DNA of 64,000 nt from Brachymonas denitrificans. GTDB lineage: Bacteria; Pseudomonadota; Gammaproteobacteria; Burkholderiales; Burkholderiaceae_C. The stretch is from contig NZ_CAJQUA010000001.1 in assembly GCF_907163135.1 (NCBI RefSeq), forward strand, positions 2,247,001 through 2,311,000, written 5' to 3'. Below are positions 40,752 through 51,744 of the stretch, one piece after another (position 1 is the first letter of the stretch; each line of letters starts with the position of its first letter). Both the position numbers and the translations under genes were made by a program. A model generated the notes under the pieces. It worked only from the letters and a program-made list of their open reading frames with translations. It made no database searches and was not told where the DNA came from.

Positions 40752-41327
40752 ATGGAACCTCATGCTGACTGGAACCCGATGACTGCTGCCCTGTTCGCTG
40801 CCGCCACCCCCTGTGCGGCCGGCGCCACCGGCAGCCGGCCCGAGGCTCCGGTACGCAGCTGGCGAATCGCCCTGGCATCCGGTGCCGCCCTGCTCGCCCT
40901 GGCCTCGCTGACCAGCGCCTGCACGCCCCGCGCTGCCTCCAGCGTCGCGGCAGAAGCGCCTTCGCAGGCTTACGTGCAAACCGCACCCGAGCCCGTGCGT
41001 CCGCAGGCCGAACCCGCGAACAAGGCCGCCAAACCGGGCATGGCCTCGATCCGCGTCGCCGAACTGCCGCGCCAGGGCCAGATCGTCTACAAGATGATTC
41101 TGGCTGGCGGCCCGTTCCCGTTCGACAAGGACGGCGACGTGTTCGGCAACCGTGAACGCCTGCTGCCCAAGCATCCGCGCGGCTATTACCGTGAATATAC
41201 CGTGGCCCCTGCTCACGCCCGCAACCGGGGCGCCAAGCGCATCGTTTGTGGAGGGGCCCCGCGCACACCGGACGTGTGTTACTACACCCAGGATCACTAC
41301 AACAGCTTCCGCCAGATAGTGGACTAA
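40752..41327 (+). CDS. Secreted guanyl-specific ribonuclease, barnase family
   Basis: About 191 residues. The last about 90 residues match the barnase/RNase N1 fold: GDVFGNRERLLP, YREYTV (general base Glu), RNRGAKRI (Arg) and the catalytic-acid motif QDHYNSF. A hydrophobic stretch IALASGAALLALASLTSAC in the N-terminal part (a signal peptide, possibly lipoprotein-like) shows export; a Pro/Ala linker follows. Start uncertain: ATGs at 40635, 40752 and 40779 are all in frame and none has a clear ribosome binding site. The barstar-like inhibitor starts 12 bp downstream. Confidence 0.85.
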   Translation: MEPHADWNPMTAALFAAATPCAAGATGSRPEAPVRSWRIALASGAALLALASLTSACTPRAASSVAAEAPSQAYVQTAPEPVRPQAEPANKAAKPGMASIRVAELPRQGQIVYKMILAGGPFPFDKDGDVFGNRERLLPKHPRGYYREYTVAPAHARNRGAKRIVCGGAPRTPDVCYYTQDHYNSFRQIVD

Positions 41328-41339
41328 GAACAACCCAGG

Positions 41340-41804
41340 ATGCGGCTGCCCTCAAAGCGGACGCAGAAAGTCACCGTGAGCATCGACCCCAAACTCTCCC
41401 CAGAAACCACGCCATTGCGCAATGTACGCACGAACATCGTGCAGTCCATCCGCGCCTTCCGCGTGCCCGACCTGCAAGCCGCAGCCACCCAGATGGGCCA
41501 CCACTTCCTGTATGCCAACCTGGGCGGCGCCCAGACCAAGCAGGACGTGCTGGACATGATCGCCCAGCAGTTCACCCTGCCGGCGCATTTCGGCAAGAAC
41601 TTCGACGCCCTCTACGACTGCATCACCGACCCGCTGCACAAGTCGGGCCCGCAGCCGGGCTTCATCGTGGTGCTGGAGCAGATCCCCACCAACGCCAAGT
41701 TCGACAAGGAATCGCGCGAGCAACTGCTCGACATCTTCCGCGATGCCGCCGACTACTGGGGGGACCGGAAAATACCCTTCCGGTGTTTCTATTCTTTTCT
41801 GTAG
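41340..41804 (+). CDS. Barstar family RNase inhibitor
   Basis: 154 residues. The barstar core is GKNFDALYDCITD, which keeps both acidic residues that in B. amyloliquefaciens barstar insert into the barnase active site (NLDALWDCL). LDIFRDAADYWGDRKIPFRCFYSFL closes the domain. About 35 residues precede the core; a GTG at 41376 is an alternative start. Cytosolic immunity to the adjacent barnase-like RNase is the obvious role. Confidence 0.88.
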   Translation: MRLPSKRTQKVTVSIDPKLSPETTPLRNVRTNIVQSIRAFRVPDLQAAATQMGHHFLYANLGGAQTKQDVLDMIAQQFTLPAHFGKNFDALYDCITDPLHKSGPQPGFIVVLEQIPTNAKFDKESREQLLDIFRDAADYWGDRKIPFRCFYSFL

Positions 41805-41851
41805 CCCGTTCTGCACAAGCTGGCCAAGCAGAACGGGCGAAAACGGCTGAG

Positions 41852-42013
41852 GTGGAAATCACCGACGACGCCGATCCGGCCCTGGAAGAAGAAAAAATGC
41901 CCACCGACAAGATCGTGGACGTCTCCCCGCTGGCGCTGCGCATGAGCAGCCCGTTCAATGCCAACTACTGGCTGGCTGCGGTGAACGACAGCGATACGAT
42001 GGCGACTGCCTGA
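41852..42013 (+). CDS. Possible small ORF or lost barstar tail
   Basis: A GTG-started frame of 53 codons (VEITDDADPALEEEKMPTDK ... MATA) with strong GC3 bias, in another frame from barstar, which ends at 41804. It could be a separate short peptide, or the original C-terminal tail of barstar put out of frame by a small indel in the 41770-41805 region. No ribosome binding site is obvious. Low certainty. Confidence 0.3.
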   Translation: MEITDDADPALEEEKMPTDKIVDVSPLALRMSSPFNANYWLAAVNDSDTMATA

Positions 42014-42033
42014 GGCGGGGCGCTTTCTTCGTG

Positions 42034-42059
42034 CAAAAGCCACCTTCGGGTGGCTTTTG
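42034..42059. terminator. Bidirectional terminator with UUCG loop
   Basis: CAAAAGCCACC-TTCG-GGTGGCTTTTG, an 11 bp perfect stem with the stable TTCG tetraloop, T-rich on both strands. It lies between the barnase/barstar module (plus) and the antitoxin-like gene (minus). Confidence 0.9.
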
Positions 42060-42115
42060 TGTTTGATACGGCCCGTTCCTGCGCTACGGAAACTATTCCG
42101 GCGTCCAGAGAACCC

Positions 42116-42397
42116 TCATGCGTCAGGCGCTTTGATCTGCTGACGCCTGGCAGCAAAGGCCGCCTCCACGTCCTCATTCGATCGGCCACGGCCGGCGTGC
42201 ATCGAGGCCCGCCCGGCATCCACCTTGCGCTGCAGGTAGCTTTCGTAATCGCGCGCCTGGCGACGCTGCATGATGTAGTCGCGCATCAACTCGCGCACCA
42301 CCTGCGAGGCAGGACGGTCTTCGCCGGCTGCTTCGCTCATGAAGTCGGCGCGCAATTGGGGATCGAGCTTGAGGGTGAAAACGGCATTTTTTGACAT
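42116..42397 (-). CDS. Orphan antitoxin-like protein (ribbon-helix-helix type)
   Basis: 93 residues from MSKNAVFTLKLDPQLRADFM, with the start preceded by GGGAG. The first 45 residues resemble an RHH DNA-binding antitoxin (KLDPQLRADFMSEAAGEDRPASQVVRELMRDY); the rest is Arg/Gln-rich and helical. No toxin gene is found next to it on either side. Convergent with the barstar side and divergent from gyrB; a strong promoter with an inverted repeat lies upstream, fitting autoregulation. Confidence 0.72.
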   Translation of the reverse strand: MSKNAVFTLKLDPQLRADFMSEAAGEDRPASQVVRELMRDYIMQRRQARDYESYLQRKVDAGRASMHAGRGRSNEDVEAAFAARRQQIKAPDA

Positions 42398-42429
42398 GGG
42401 ACACTCCCGGGGCACGGTTGTTCAGTCAA

Positions 42430-42457
42430 AGTATATAAAACGTATATACCACGTCAA
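42430..42457 (-). promoter_or_regulatory. Sigma70 promoter and palindrome of the antitoxin-like gene
   Basis: On the minus strand TTGACG (42457-42452), 16 bp spacer, TATACT (42435-42430). The spacer and -10 hold GTATAT...ATATAC arms (42431-42449), also readable as two GTATATA copies 11 bp apart. A repressor bound there would block the promoter. Confidence 0.7.
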
Positions 42458-42486
42458 TACCTCCTTGCCCTCTCGCCCCCGCGTAA

Positions 42487-45201
<2,715 letters not shown>

Positions 45202-45268
45202 AACTGTCGGATGACTCGATTGGTGAAATCTGCGCCAAGTTCCTGAAAAATCGGTGACACATTAAGTT

Positions 45269-45296
45269 AAAAAGTCCGGAATAATCCGGACTTTTT
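45269..45296. terminator. Terminator after gyrB
   Basis: AAAAAGTCCGGA-ATAA-TCCGGACTTTTT: a 12 bp perfect stem with ATAA loop and T-tracts on both strands, 68 bp after the gyrB stop. Likely works in both directions. Confidence 0.93.
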
Positions 45297-45389
45297 GCTG
45301 TCGACTAAAGGAGCCGATGCAACTCAGAATGTCGTCACAAATCGTTGTGAGGCCAGTTTACCAAAAATCATTTCACTAGAGGACAATGT

Positions 45390-45839
45390 TCAACGAATAT
45401 TTCCGCTATTTTTAATCAATCCCACCGGTATAAGATTCATAACGGTGTCACTCATAAATACTATGTAATATTCTTCATATCCTATGTACCCTCCATAGGA
45501 ATTTTTTGCATTGACAGATATCCGACCAATATAGCCATATTTAAAGCTATCTTTATGGCAGCCTTTAATATATGCTTCTGCTGGGGAACAAGTAGATATC
45601 CATCCTTTCTGAGGCCGACTAATCCAGTCGTATTTTATGGAATCAGCATCCTTAAAACCATATTTTGCCCAGCGCTTAAAACCCGCATCAAATTGGTCAT
45701 CATTAGGTTTATCTCCAAAATACACGTTTTGCAATAAGTCTGGAGTCGGCGAACTGCTAAGAACATAAGATCCGCCAAATTTCGTCGTACAACCAATCAG
45801 CATCATTGAAAACATGAAAGATAAAAGCACTTTTGTCAT
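45390..45839 (-). CDS. Unrecognised lipoprotein in the AT-rich island
   Basis: 149 residues. Signal MTKVLLSFMFSMMLIGC with lipobox LIGC (Cys17), then a Tyr/Asp/Lys-rich body with three further cysteines at most. I do not recognise a family. A GGAG site 9 nt upstream supports the start. Codon and base use are AT-rich, unlike all its neighbours, which suggests recent transfer. Outer or inner membrane anchoring cannot be decided (no Asp at +2: the residue after Cys is Thr, favouring the outer membrane). Confidence 0.7.
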   Translation of the reverse strand: MTKVLLSFMFSMMLIGCTTKFGGSYVLSSSPTPDLLQNVYFGDKPNDDQFDAGFKRWAKYGFKDADSIKYDWISRPQKGWISTCSPAEAYIKGCHKDSFKYGYIGRISVNAKNSYGGYIGYEEYYIVFMSDTVMNLIPVGLIKNSGNIR

Positions 45840-45904
45840 TCTAAAACTCCGCTAGGTTGATCAGGCATAGTCAAGGATACATTCTAATACAATTACCCTT
45901 AGTT

Positions 45905-46090
45905 CTATCCCTGTGGATTCTTCAAAGTGCAGACACGCTCGCTGTCATTGAAGAGAATAAGTTCCAGGCACAACACATCCAATTTTTGCAGCTTGCGCTT
46001 GTCGATGAATCCCAGGCGATGCAGATCCGAGGCCGTTTCGTGCACAGCCTCTAGGATTCCAGACTTGGCGTTTGGATTATTGCGAAGCAT
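45905..46090 (-). pseudogene. Fragment of a HigA-like antitoxin
   Basis: Frame starting MLRNNPNAKSGILEAVHETA and continuing SDLHRLGFIDKRKLQKLDVLCL. This is the N-terminal signature of the XRE-type antitoxin/regulator family (ILEAVHETAxxLHxxGxMDKxTMxxFDxLCL). After LDVLCL the family resemblance stops and the frame ends 19 codons later; the helix-turn-helix part is missing. No toxin gene is next to it. Confidence 0.6.
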
Positions 46091-46138
46091 TGGCCACCTA
46101 TTCCACTAGGTGATAGCGTTTTCAATGTATAGAATAGG

Positions 46139-46828
46139 CTATTGACTCCCCTGCAACCGCGAACCCCAATCCTCCACCAGCCCCGCATCCAGCCGCCGCG
46201 CAAACAACCGCTGCCACGAAGCCGGCAGCCCCAGTCCCAGCAGTTCCTGCATGACTGCGGGCTCACACTCCCGATCCCGAATCACCCCCAACACCCGCGC
46301 CACACTCCACTCCGGATAGGGCCGCCGCACCAGCCCGATCGCATCCCCCGCCCGCAGCTCCCCCGGCTCCAACACCCGCAAGTACCACCCCGCACGCAAG
46401 GAGTCCTGCACCCGCCGCGCCATGTCGGGAATGCCGAAGCGGTCATTCAGCTTCCAGCATGGCTGCCGCCCCTGGCTCACTTCCAGCAGTGCCGTGCCCA
46501 CGCGCCACTGGTCGCGCAGGCACACGTTCCACTCGTCCACGCCCTCCACGCTGAGGTTTTCGCCAAACGCCGGCGCCGCCGCAAAGCGCGTGTTGTCCGG
46601 AAACTGCTCGCGCCAGGCCGCATAGTGGCTCCAGGCGTACACATGCACGGCCTTGTCCGGCCCGCCGTGCACGCGCCGGTCGCCTTGTTCGTCGCCCTGC
46701 AGGCCTTCCGTGCCCACCGCGATCGGCCCATCCACCGGCTGCCGGTCGATGGCGCTGAAGGTGCCGGGGCGGGTGTAGGGCACGGCCTTGCCGGTGTAGA
46801 CGCCGAGAATCCTGCCGATGATGTCCAT
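46139..46828 (-). CDS. MOSC domain protein (YiiM-like)
   Basis: 229 residues. MOSC (molybdenum cofactor sulfurase C-terminal) domain with GLQGDEQGDRRVHGGPDKAV, FGENLSVEG and the conserved cysteine in SQGRQPCWKLNDRFG. YiiM-type proteins use molybdenum cofactor for N-hydroxylated substrate reduction. Start MDIIGRILGVY is preceded by AAGGA; the frame upstream to 46981 is unlike any family. Divergent from yjdM. Confidence 0.9.
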   Translation of the reverse strand: MDIIGRILGVYTGKAVPYTRPGTFSAIDRQPVDGPIAVGTEGLQGDEQGDRRVHGGPDKAVHVYAWSHYAAWREQFPDNTRFAAAPAFGENLSVEGVDEWNVCLRDQWRVGTALLEVSQGRQPCWKLNDRFGIPDMARRVQDSLRAGWYLRVLEPGELRAGDAIGLVRRPYPEWSVARVLGVIRDRECEPAVMQELLGLGLPASWQRLFARRLDAGLVEDWGSRLQGSQ

Positions 46829-46991
46829 GCGCGCGTTCCTTGGGAAAGATAGAGCGATCATGCGCCATTTCCGCCCGCGTGCAAGCGGTGCCCCTGTGCG
46901 CGGCAAGGCAATCGGGCAGGGCACCACCGCCACGCAGCATCGGCAAGAGACTACACTCAAGCCATCCAAGCATTCCGACAATCACAAGACC

Positions 46992-47345
46992 ATGCCCAAT
47001 TCCACCATCCCCGCCTGCCCGCAATGCGGCCTTGAAAACACCTACCCCGACGGCGACAACTTCATCTGCCCCGATTGCGGCCACGAGTGGCCGGCTCAGG
47101 CGCAGGCCGAGGAGGGCGACGAGGCTTCTGCCGCCGCGCTCGATGCCAACGGCACCCCGCTGGCCGACGGCGATGCCGTGATTCTGGTGAAGGATCTGAA
47201 GGTGAAGGGCAGTTCCGTCACGCTCAAGAAGGGCACCAAGATCAAGAGCATCCGCCTAGTGGATGGCGCCGGCGGCCACAACGTGGATTGCAAGACCGAG
47301 CACGGCAGCATGATGCTGAAGTCGGAGTTCCTGAAGAAGGCCTGA
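46992..47345 (+). CDS. yjdM: YjdM/PhnA-family zinc-ribbon protein
   Basis: 117 residues. N-terminal zinc ribbon CPQCGLENTYPDGDNFICPDCGHEW (cysteines as CxxC...CxxC), then the PhnA C-terminal domain starting DANGTPLADGDAV and containing VKDLKVKGSSVTLKKGTKIK. Once named alkylphosphonate protein PhnA; the exact role is unclear. Followed after 5 bp by an MFS gene. Confidence 0.9.
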   Translation: MPNSTIPACPQCGLENTYPDGDNFICPDCGHEWPAQAQAEEGDEASAAALDANGTPLADGDAVILVKDLKVKGSSVTLKKGTKIKSIRLVDGAGGHNVDCKTEHGSMMLKSEFLKKA

Positions 47346-47350
47346 ACACC

Positions 47351-48580
47351 ATGAGCACCCCCGCCAGCCCCAGCCCGGTCCCGCTCAGCCGCAACCGCCT
47401 GCTGTTCGTCTCGGGCACGGCCTGGCTGTTCGATGCCATGGACGTGGGCCTGCTGGCCTTTGTGCTGGCCGCGCTGAAGGTGAGCTGGTCGCTCACGCCA
47501 GCGCAGATGGGCTGGCTGGGCAGCATCAACTCCATCGGCATGGCCGTGGGCGCGGTGGCGTTCGGCATGTGGGCCGACAGGGTGGGGCGCCGGCGCGTGT
47601 TCATCGCCACGCTGCTGCTGTTTTCCATCGCCAGCGGGCTGAGTGCCTTTGCCACCAGCCTGGCGGTGCTGATGGCGCTGCGCTTTCTGATCGGCGCCGG
47701 TTTGGGCGGCGAATTGCCGGTGGCGTCCACCTACGTCTCCGAGCGCGTGCCGGCGCACGAGCGCGGGCGCGTGGTGGTGCTGCTGGAAAGCTTCTGGGCG
47801 GTGGGCTGGCTGCTGGCAGCGCTGATCGCCTATTTCGTGATGCCGCGCTTCGCGCCCGATACCGGCTGGCGCGTCGCCATGGTGCTGGGGGCCATTCCGG
47901 CGCTGTATGCGCTCTATCTGCGCCGTAGGCTGGATGATGACGCCCCCCAACCCGACACGCGCCAGCCCGTGCCACCGTGGACGGAGCGCCTCGCGCTGCT
48001 CTGGTCGGCCCCGCACCGCCGCAGCACGGCCATGCTGTGGCTGCTGTGGTTTACCGTGGTGTTCTCCTACTACGGCATGTTCCTGTGGCTGCCGAGCGTG
48101 ATGGTGGCCAAGGGCTTTGCGCTGATCAAGAGCTTCGAATACGTGTTGATCATGACGCTGGCGCAGCTGCCGGGCTATTTCACCGCGGCCTGGCTGATCG
48201 AGCGCGCGGGGCGCAAGTTCGTGCTGGTGAGCTATCTGCTGGGCACGGCGGTCAGCGCCTGGGCCTTTGGCAATGCCGGCAGCGAGACCGCGCTGCTGGT
48301 GGCGGGCATCCTGCTGTCCTTCTTCAACCTGGGGGCCTGGGGTGCGCTGTATGCCTACACGCCCGAGAACTATCCGGGCAGCATCCGCGCCAGCGGCGTG
48401 GGCACGGCGGCGGGAATAGGGCGGCTGGGCGGCATTCTGGGGCCGCTGACGATTCCCCTCCTCGGCGCGCAGGGCTGGCCCACCAGCGCCATCTTCGCGC
48501 TGTTTGCCGTCACCATCGTGATCGGCGTGGCGGGGGTGCTGCTGCTCGGGCGCGAGACGCGTGGCCAGGTGATGGACTGA
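47351..48580 (+). CDS. MFS transporter, aromatic-acid/niacin-type
   Basis: 409 residues with 12 membrane helices. DAMDVGLLAFVLAALK in helix 1, GMWADRVGRRRVFI in the first loop and GAGLGGELPVASTYVSE in helix 4 match the NiaP/YceI-type and aromatic-acid:proton symporters. A charged central loop (about bases 47925-47995) separates the halves. Start 5 bp after the yjdM stop, so the two are co-transcribed. Confidence 0.9.
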   Translation: MSTPASPSPVPLSRNRLLFVSGTAWLFDAMDVGLLAFVLAALKVSWSLTPAQMGWLGSINSIGMAVGAVAFGMWADRVGRRRVFIATLLLFSIASGLSAFATSLAVLMALRFLIGAGLGGELPVASTYVSERVPAHERGRVVVLLESFWAVGWLLAALIAYFVMPRFAPDTGWRVAMVLGAIPALYALYLRRRLDDDAPQPDTRQPVPPWTERLALLWSAPHRRSTAMLWLLWFTVVFSYYGMFLWLPSVMVAKGFALIKSFEYVLIMTLAQLPGYFTAAWLIERAGRKFVLVSYLLGTAVSAWAFGNAGSETALLVAGILLSFFNLGAWGALYAYTPENYPGSIRASGVGTAAGIGRLGGILGPLTIPLLGAQGWPTSAIFALFAVTIVIGVAGVLLLGRETRGQVMD

Positions 48581-48690
48581 ATCCGCCAGAGGCAGGAAGC
48601 AGCCCAGAGCGCGTTGCCATAAGCCGGTTGCTTCCGGCGCAGCCGTTTTCCGTCGGCGCACGGCCTGCGCCACGCACCCACTTTTTCGCT

Positions 48691-49053
48691 TTATCGCTTG
48701 TCTGCAGCAGCACTCGCAGCCTGCACGGCCTTCTCGCCTGCCGTCACGGCGGCGCTGGCTGCCTTTTCCGCCGCGGCCGCCACGTTCGAAGCAGCACGCT
48801 GCGCGGCATGGGCCGCCTCGTCATCCACCGAGCCCGGCACCGGCAGGGCCGCCGCATCCCGTGCGGCAGAGGCTGCCAGATCGGCATTGGCACGGGTGTT
48901 GGCCACGGCGTCGGACGCATTCACGGCCCGGGTAAGGGCTTCGCTGGTAGACGCTGGCGTTTCGGGACGGGCGGTGTCCCGGATTTCTTCGCTGCAGGCA
49001 GACAGGGTCAACGCGGCGGCGCAAGCCACGGCGGGCAGAATCATGCGTTTCAT
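48691..49053 (-). CDS. Ala-rich small lipoprotein
   Basis: 120 residues. Lipoprotein signal MKRMILPAVACAAALTLSAC with lipobox LSAC (Cys20), start preceded by AAGGAG. The mature part is almost all Ala, Glu, Ser and Asp in helical heptad-like patterns, as in small coiled-coil murein-type lipoproteins. No family recognised. The 278 bp gap to nnrU holds no gene I can see. Confidence 0.65.
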   Translation of the reverse strand: MKRMILPAVACAAALTLSACSEEIRDTARPETPASTSEALTRAVNASDAVANTRANADLAASAARDAAALPVPGSVDDEAAHAAQRAASNVAAAAEKAASAAVTAGEKAVQAASAAADKR

Positions 49054-49331
49054 GGAACACTCCTTTTCTGATTGGTGTTTGCGACCAGACTGCATCGCCC
49101 GTACACGGACGCGCGGCGGCATCACCCGGTCACGCGTGCAACCAGTCTAGGGATCAAATCCCTCCCAGGCTGTGGGAGAACAGCGCATCGGCATGCAGCC
49201 AAATCCCTGACGTGGGTCACCCTTGATTGCCTCCGGGCTGCTCTCTGCCCGCCACGGCCTGCGCACCCCCGCCTTGCCCCTGACACGCAACGCGCCAATA
49301 ATGGTCCTGTCGTTTTCAAGCAGGAGTAGGG

Positions 49332-49913
49332 ATGACCATTCTGATTCTGGGCCTGGTGCTGTTCCTGGGCCCGCATTCCGTGCGTGTCGTGGCCGAACCC
49401 TGGCGCACGCAGATGCTGCAGCGCCTCGGCGAAAAGCCCTGGAAGGGCCTGTACAGCCTGGTGTCGCTGCTGGGTTTCGTGCTCATCATCTGGGGCTACG
49501 GGGTGGCGCGCGCCGACCCGGTGGTGCTGTGGCAGCCGCCCGTGGCCATGCGCCATATCGCCAGCCTGCTCACGCTGTTTGCTTTCATCCTGCTCACCGC
49601 CGCCTACGTGCCGGGCAACAGCATCAAGGGCCGCCTGCACCACCCGATGATCCTGGGCGTGAAGCTGTGGGCGTTTGCCCACCTGCTGGCCAACAGCATG
49701 TTGGCCGATCTGGTGCTGTTCGGCGCCTTTCTGCTCTGGGCCGTGCTCGACTACCGCGCCGCGCGCAAGCGCGACCGCGAACAGGGCATCAGCTACCCGC
49801 CGGGCACGCTGGGCCGCAGCGCCGTGGCCATTGTGATCGGCACCGCACTGTGGGCGGCATTCGCCTTCTGGCTGCACTTCGCCTGGATTGGCGTGGCACC
49901 CTTCGGCGCCTGA
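49332..49913 (+). CDS. nnrU: NnrU family membrane protein
   Basis: 193 residues with about five to six membrane helices. The N-terminus MTILILGLVLFLGPHSVRVVAEPWR and GLYSLVSLLGFVLIIWGYG are typical of NnrU, which in denitrifiers is linked to nitrite reduction. There are no denitrification genes nearby in this window. Start preceded by GGAGTAGGG. Confidence 0.88.
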   Translation: MTILILGLVLFLGPHSVRVVAEPWRTQMLQRLGEKPWKGLYSLVSLLGFVLIIWGYGVARADPVVLWQPPVAMRHIASLLTLFAFILLTAAYVPGNSIKGRLHHPMILGVKLWAFAHLLANSMLADLVLFGAFLLWAVLDYRAARKRDREQGISYPPGTLGRSAVAIVIGTALWAAFAFWLHFAWIGVAPFGA

Positions 49914-49938
49914 GCGCGGGGGCGCCCGGGCAGGGCGC

Positions 49939-50925
49939 TCAGGCCGCCGCGGCGACCGCTGCTTGCGCCCGCGCCGGCTTGCGCACGTGCTGCCCGAAAA
50001 AGCGCACCATCTCGGCCGCGGCATTCGGCCCCAGCGGATCGGTATAGCTGCCGCCGGCATGGCCGCCGCACCAAGCGTGCGCGCAGCCATGCACCAACCA
50101 GCTTTCGGCCATCACCTCGCCGTCAGCCGTGCGGTAGCTGGTGCGCGTCACATCGCGGCCGTTGGCACGGAAACGCTTGCTGCTCACCTCGGCATCGGGC
50201 GCCACGCAGGCCGCCACCAGGTGCTGGGCATTGGTGGGATGCACCACCTTGTCCAGATCGCCCTGGAACACGATCATGGGCACGCAGTCCTCGGTGTAGG
50301 GAAACACGATGCTGCGCCCGCCCCGGCGCATGGCCATCATGGCGGTGAACAGGCCGCTTGCAGCGCCCGGCGCCATGCCGGCATACACGCCCAGCGCCGC
50401 GAACAGCTCGGGATACAGGCGTGCCACCAGGGCCGCCATGGCCCCACCGGCAGACAGGCCGGCGATGTAGACGCGGTCCGGATCGATCGCGTGCCGGTTC
50501 AGCATGGCGCGGGTGATGCCGGCAATAAGGGCCGGCTCGCCGCGGCTGGGCTGCTGGTGGTTGCGCTGGAACCAGCTCCAGCACCGCTGCAGGCCGCGGT
50601 TGTCGGGCTGCTCGGGGTAGAGCACGTAGAACCCCTGCTCCCTGGCAAGCACATTCATGCCCGTGCCACGGGCAAAATCATCCGGGTTCTGGGTGCAGCC
50701 GTGCAGCATCACCACCAGGGGCAGCTTGCGCCGGCCCCCGGCGGCAGCGGGCGGAATGTACAGCTTGTAATGGCTCGATCCCACCCCCGGCTCTTCGTGG
50801 TGGCCGCGGCGGAAACTGCCCTTGGCCGGCACTTCTGGTGCGGTGGCCGCGGGCGCGGGCTTGCGCCCCGTCAGCCGGCGCTGCAAGCCTCCCAGAATGC
50901 TTCTGGCTTTCTGTAGGAACTTCAT
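49939..50925 (-). CDS. PHB depolymerase family esterase
   Basis: 328 residues, alpha/beta hydrolase. Nucleophile elbow GLSAGGAMAALV (Ser), oxyanion region MLHGCTQNPDDFARGTGMN and a late HxxAHAWCGG-type histidine region (LVHGCAHAWCGGHAGGS). Matches the family of extracellular or intracellular poly(3-hydroxybutyrate) depolymerase-like esterases (PHB depol. family, LpqC type). No evident signal peptide; the basic N-terminus is MKFLQKARSILGGLQRR. Confidence 0.88.
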   Translation of the reverse strand: MKFLQKARSILGGLQRRLTGRKPAPAATAPEVPAKGSFRRGHHEEPGVGSSHYKLYIPPAAAGGRRKLPLVVMLHGCTQNPDDFARGTGMNVLAREQGFYVLYPEQPDNRGLQRCWSWFQRNHQQPSRGEPALIAGITRAMLNRHAIDPDRVYIAGLSAGGAMAALVARLYPELFAALGVYAGMAPGAASGLFTAMMAMRRGGRSIVFPYTEDCVPMIVFQGDLDKVVHPTNAQHLVAACVAPDAEVSSKRFRANGRDVTRTSYRTADGEVMAESWLVHGCAHAWCGGHAGGSYTDPLGPNAAAEMVRFFGQHVRKPARAQAAVAAAA

Positions 50926-51027
50926 GGATCGATTGTGCGGCGCGTTTTGCTGCAGTGCAGCATCAAAAGGTAACGGCGGCGTTCATGCCGCAAAATCGCG
51001 TGACAAATTCAACAATGAATGGCGCAA

Positions 51028-51615
51028 TCAGTCGCAATCCACACACAGTTCGCGCTTGAGCTGCAGGTACTGCGCCTCGTCGCTGGCGGTGTTGTCGTAC
51101 AGCCGCAGTTCGGGATAACTGGCAGCATCGGGCATGAACAGGCGGGTGCGGTACTGGTCCCAGTGCTGCAGCTTCCACTGGTCGTTCGGGTTGCCGCGCT
51201 TCTCGATGCGGCGGCGCGCCTCGTCTTCCTGCAGATGCACCCAGACGATGCTGATTTCGGTGTCGTCCGGCACGCGCAGCCAGTCGCGGTCGATCAGTCT
51301 GTGTTCCTTGATCTCGCGCGAAAGCGGGCCCACCACGAACACATTGCAGTCCAGCGCCAGATTCTCGCGTGCCGTATCCAGCAGGCCGGCATATTCCGGA
51401 TCACGCAGGTGCTGCAGGTACAGCGGGCTGTCGCGGTCGTTCGGGTTGCCGGTCAGCACGCCCATGACCGACGAACTGTAGTTGCCGTACAGCGTGTCCT
51501 TGTCCAGCAGGCAGAAGGACTGGCAGGTTTCGTCGTTCAGCTCACGCACCAGGCGCTTGGCCAGGGTGGTCTTGCCGGTGCCGGCGTGGCCGCAGATGAA
51601 GATGAGCTTGGACAT
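51028..51615 (-). CDS. P-loop AAA-type kinase-like protein
   Basis: 195 residues. Walker A GHAGTGKTT near residues 9-17 after MSKLIFICG; a DKDTL motif follows (CLLDKDTLYGNY), as in small nucleotide/adenylyl-sulfate-type kinases. VWVHLQEDEARRRIEKRGNPND resembles the lid/arginine region. Substrate unknown. An 18-codon N-terminal extension is possible but less likely. Confidence 0.82.
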   Translation of the reverse strand: MSKLIFICGHAGTGKTTLAKRLVRELNDETCQSFCLLDKDTLYGNYSSSVMGVLTGNPNDRDSPLYLQHLRDPEYAGLLDTARENLALDCNVFVVGPLSREIKEHRLIDRDWLRVPDDTEISIVWVHLQEDEARRRIEKRGNPNDQWKLQHWDQYRTRLFMPDAASYPELRLYDNTASDEAQYLQLKRELCVDCD

Positions 51616-51744
51616 GGGACTTGTCAGCAGAGTCGTGGAACCGACAGTGTAGCCAAAGGAATTAGTCATGCGCGACGCAAGGCCGATGTTTCACGTGAAG
51701 CAATCGTGCCGCGGCCGCGCAAATCGAGGGAAGCGACTGCCCCG

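Larger units (their letters stand above)
45202..46138. other. AT-rich acquired island between gyrB and the MOSC gene
   Basis: About 940 bp of clearly lower GC than the surroundings, holding one lipoprotein gene, an antitoxin-like fragment and no recognisable transposase or integrase. I do not see flanking direct repeats. Confidence 0.7.

Noticed and set aside
45857-46054. Plus-strand frame of 65 codons in the AT-rich island
   Set aside because: It overlaps the minus-strand antitoxin relic, and has no family similarity.
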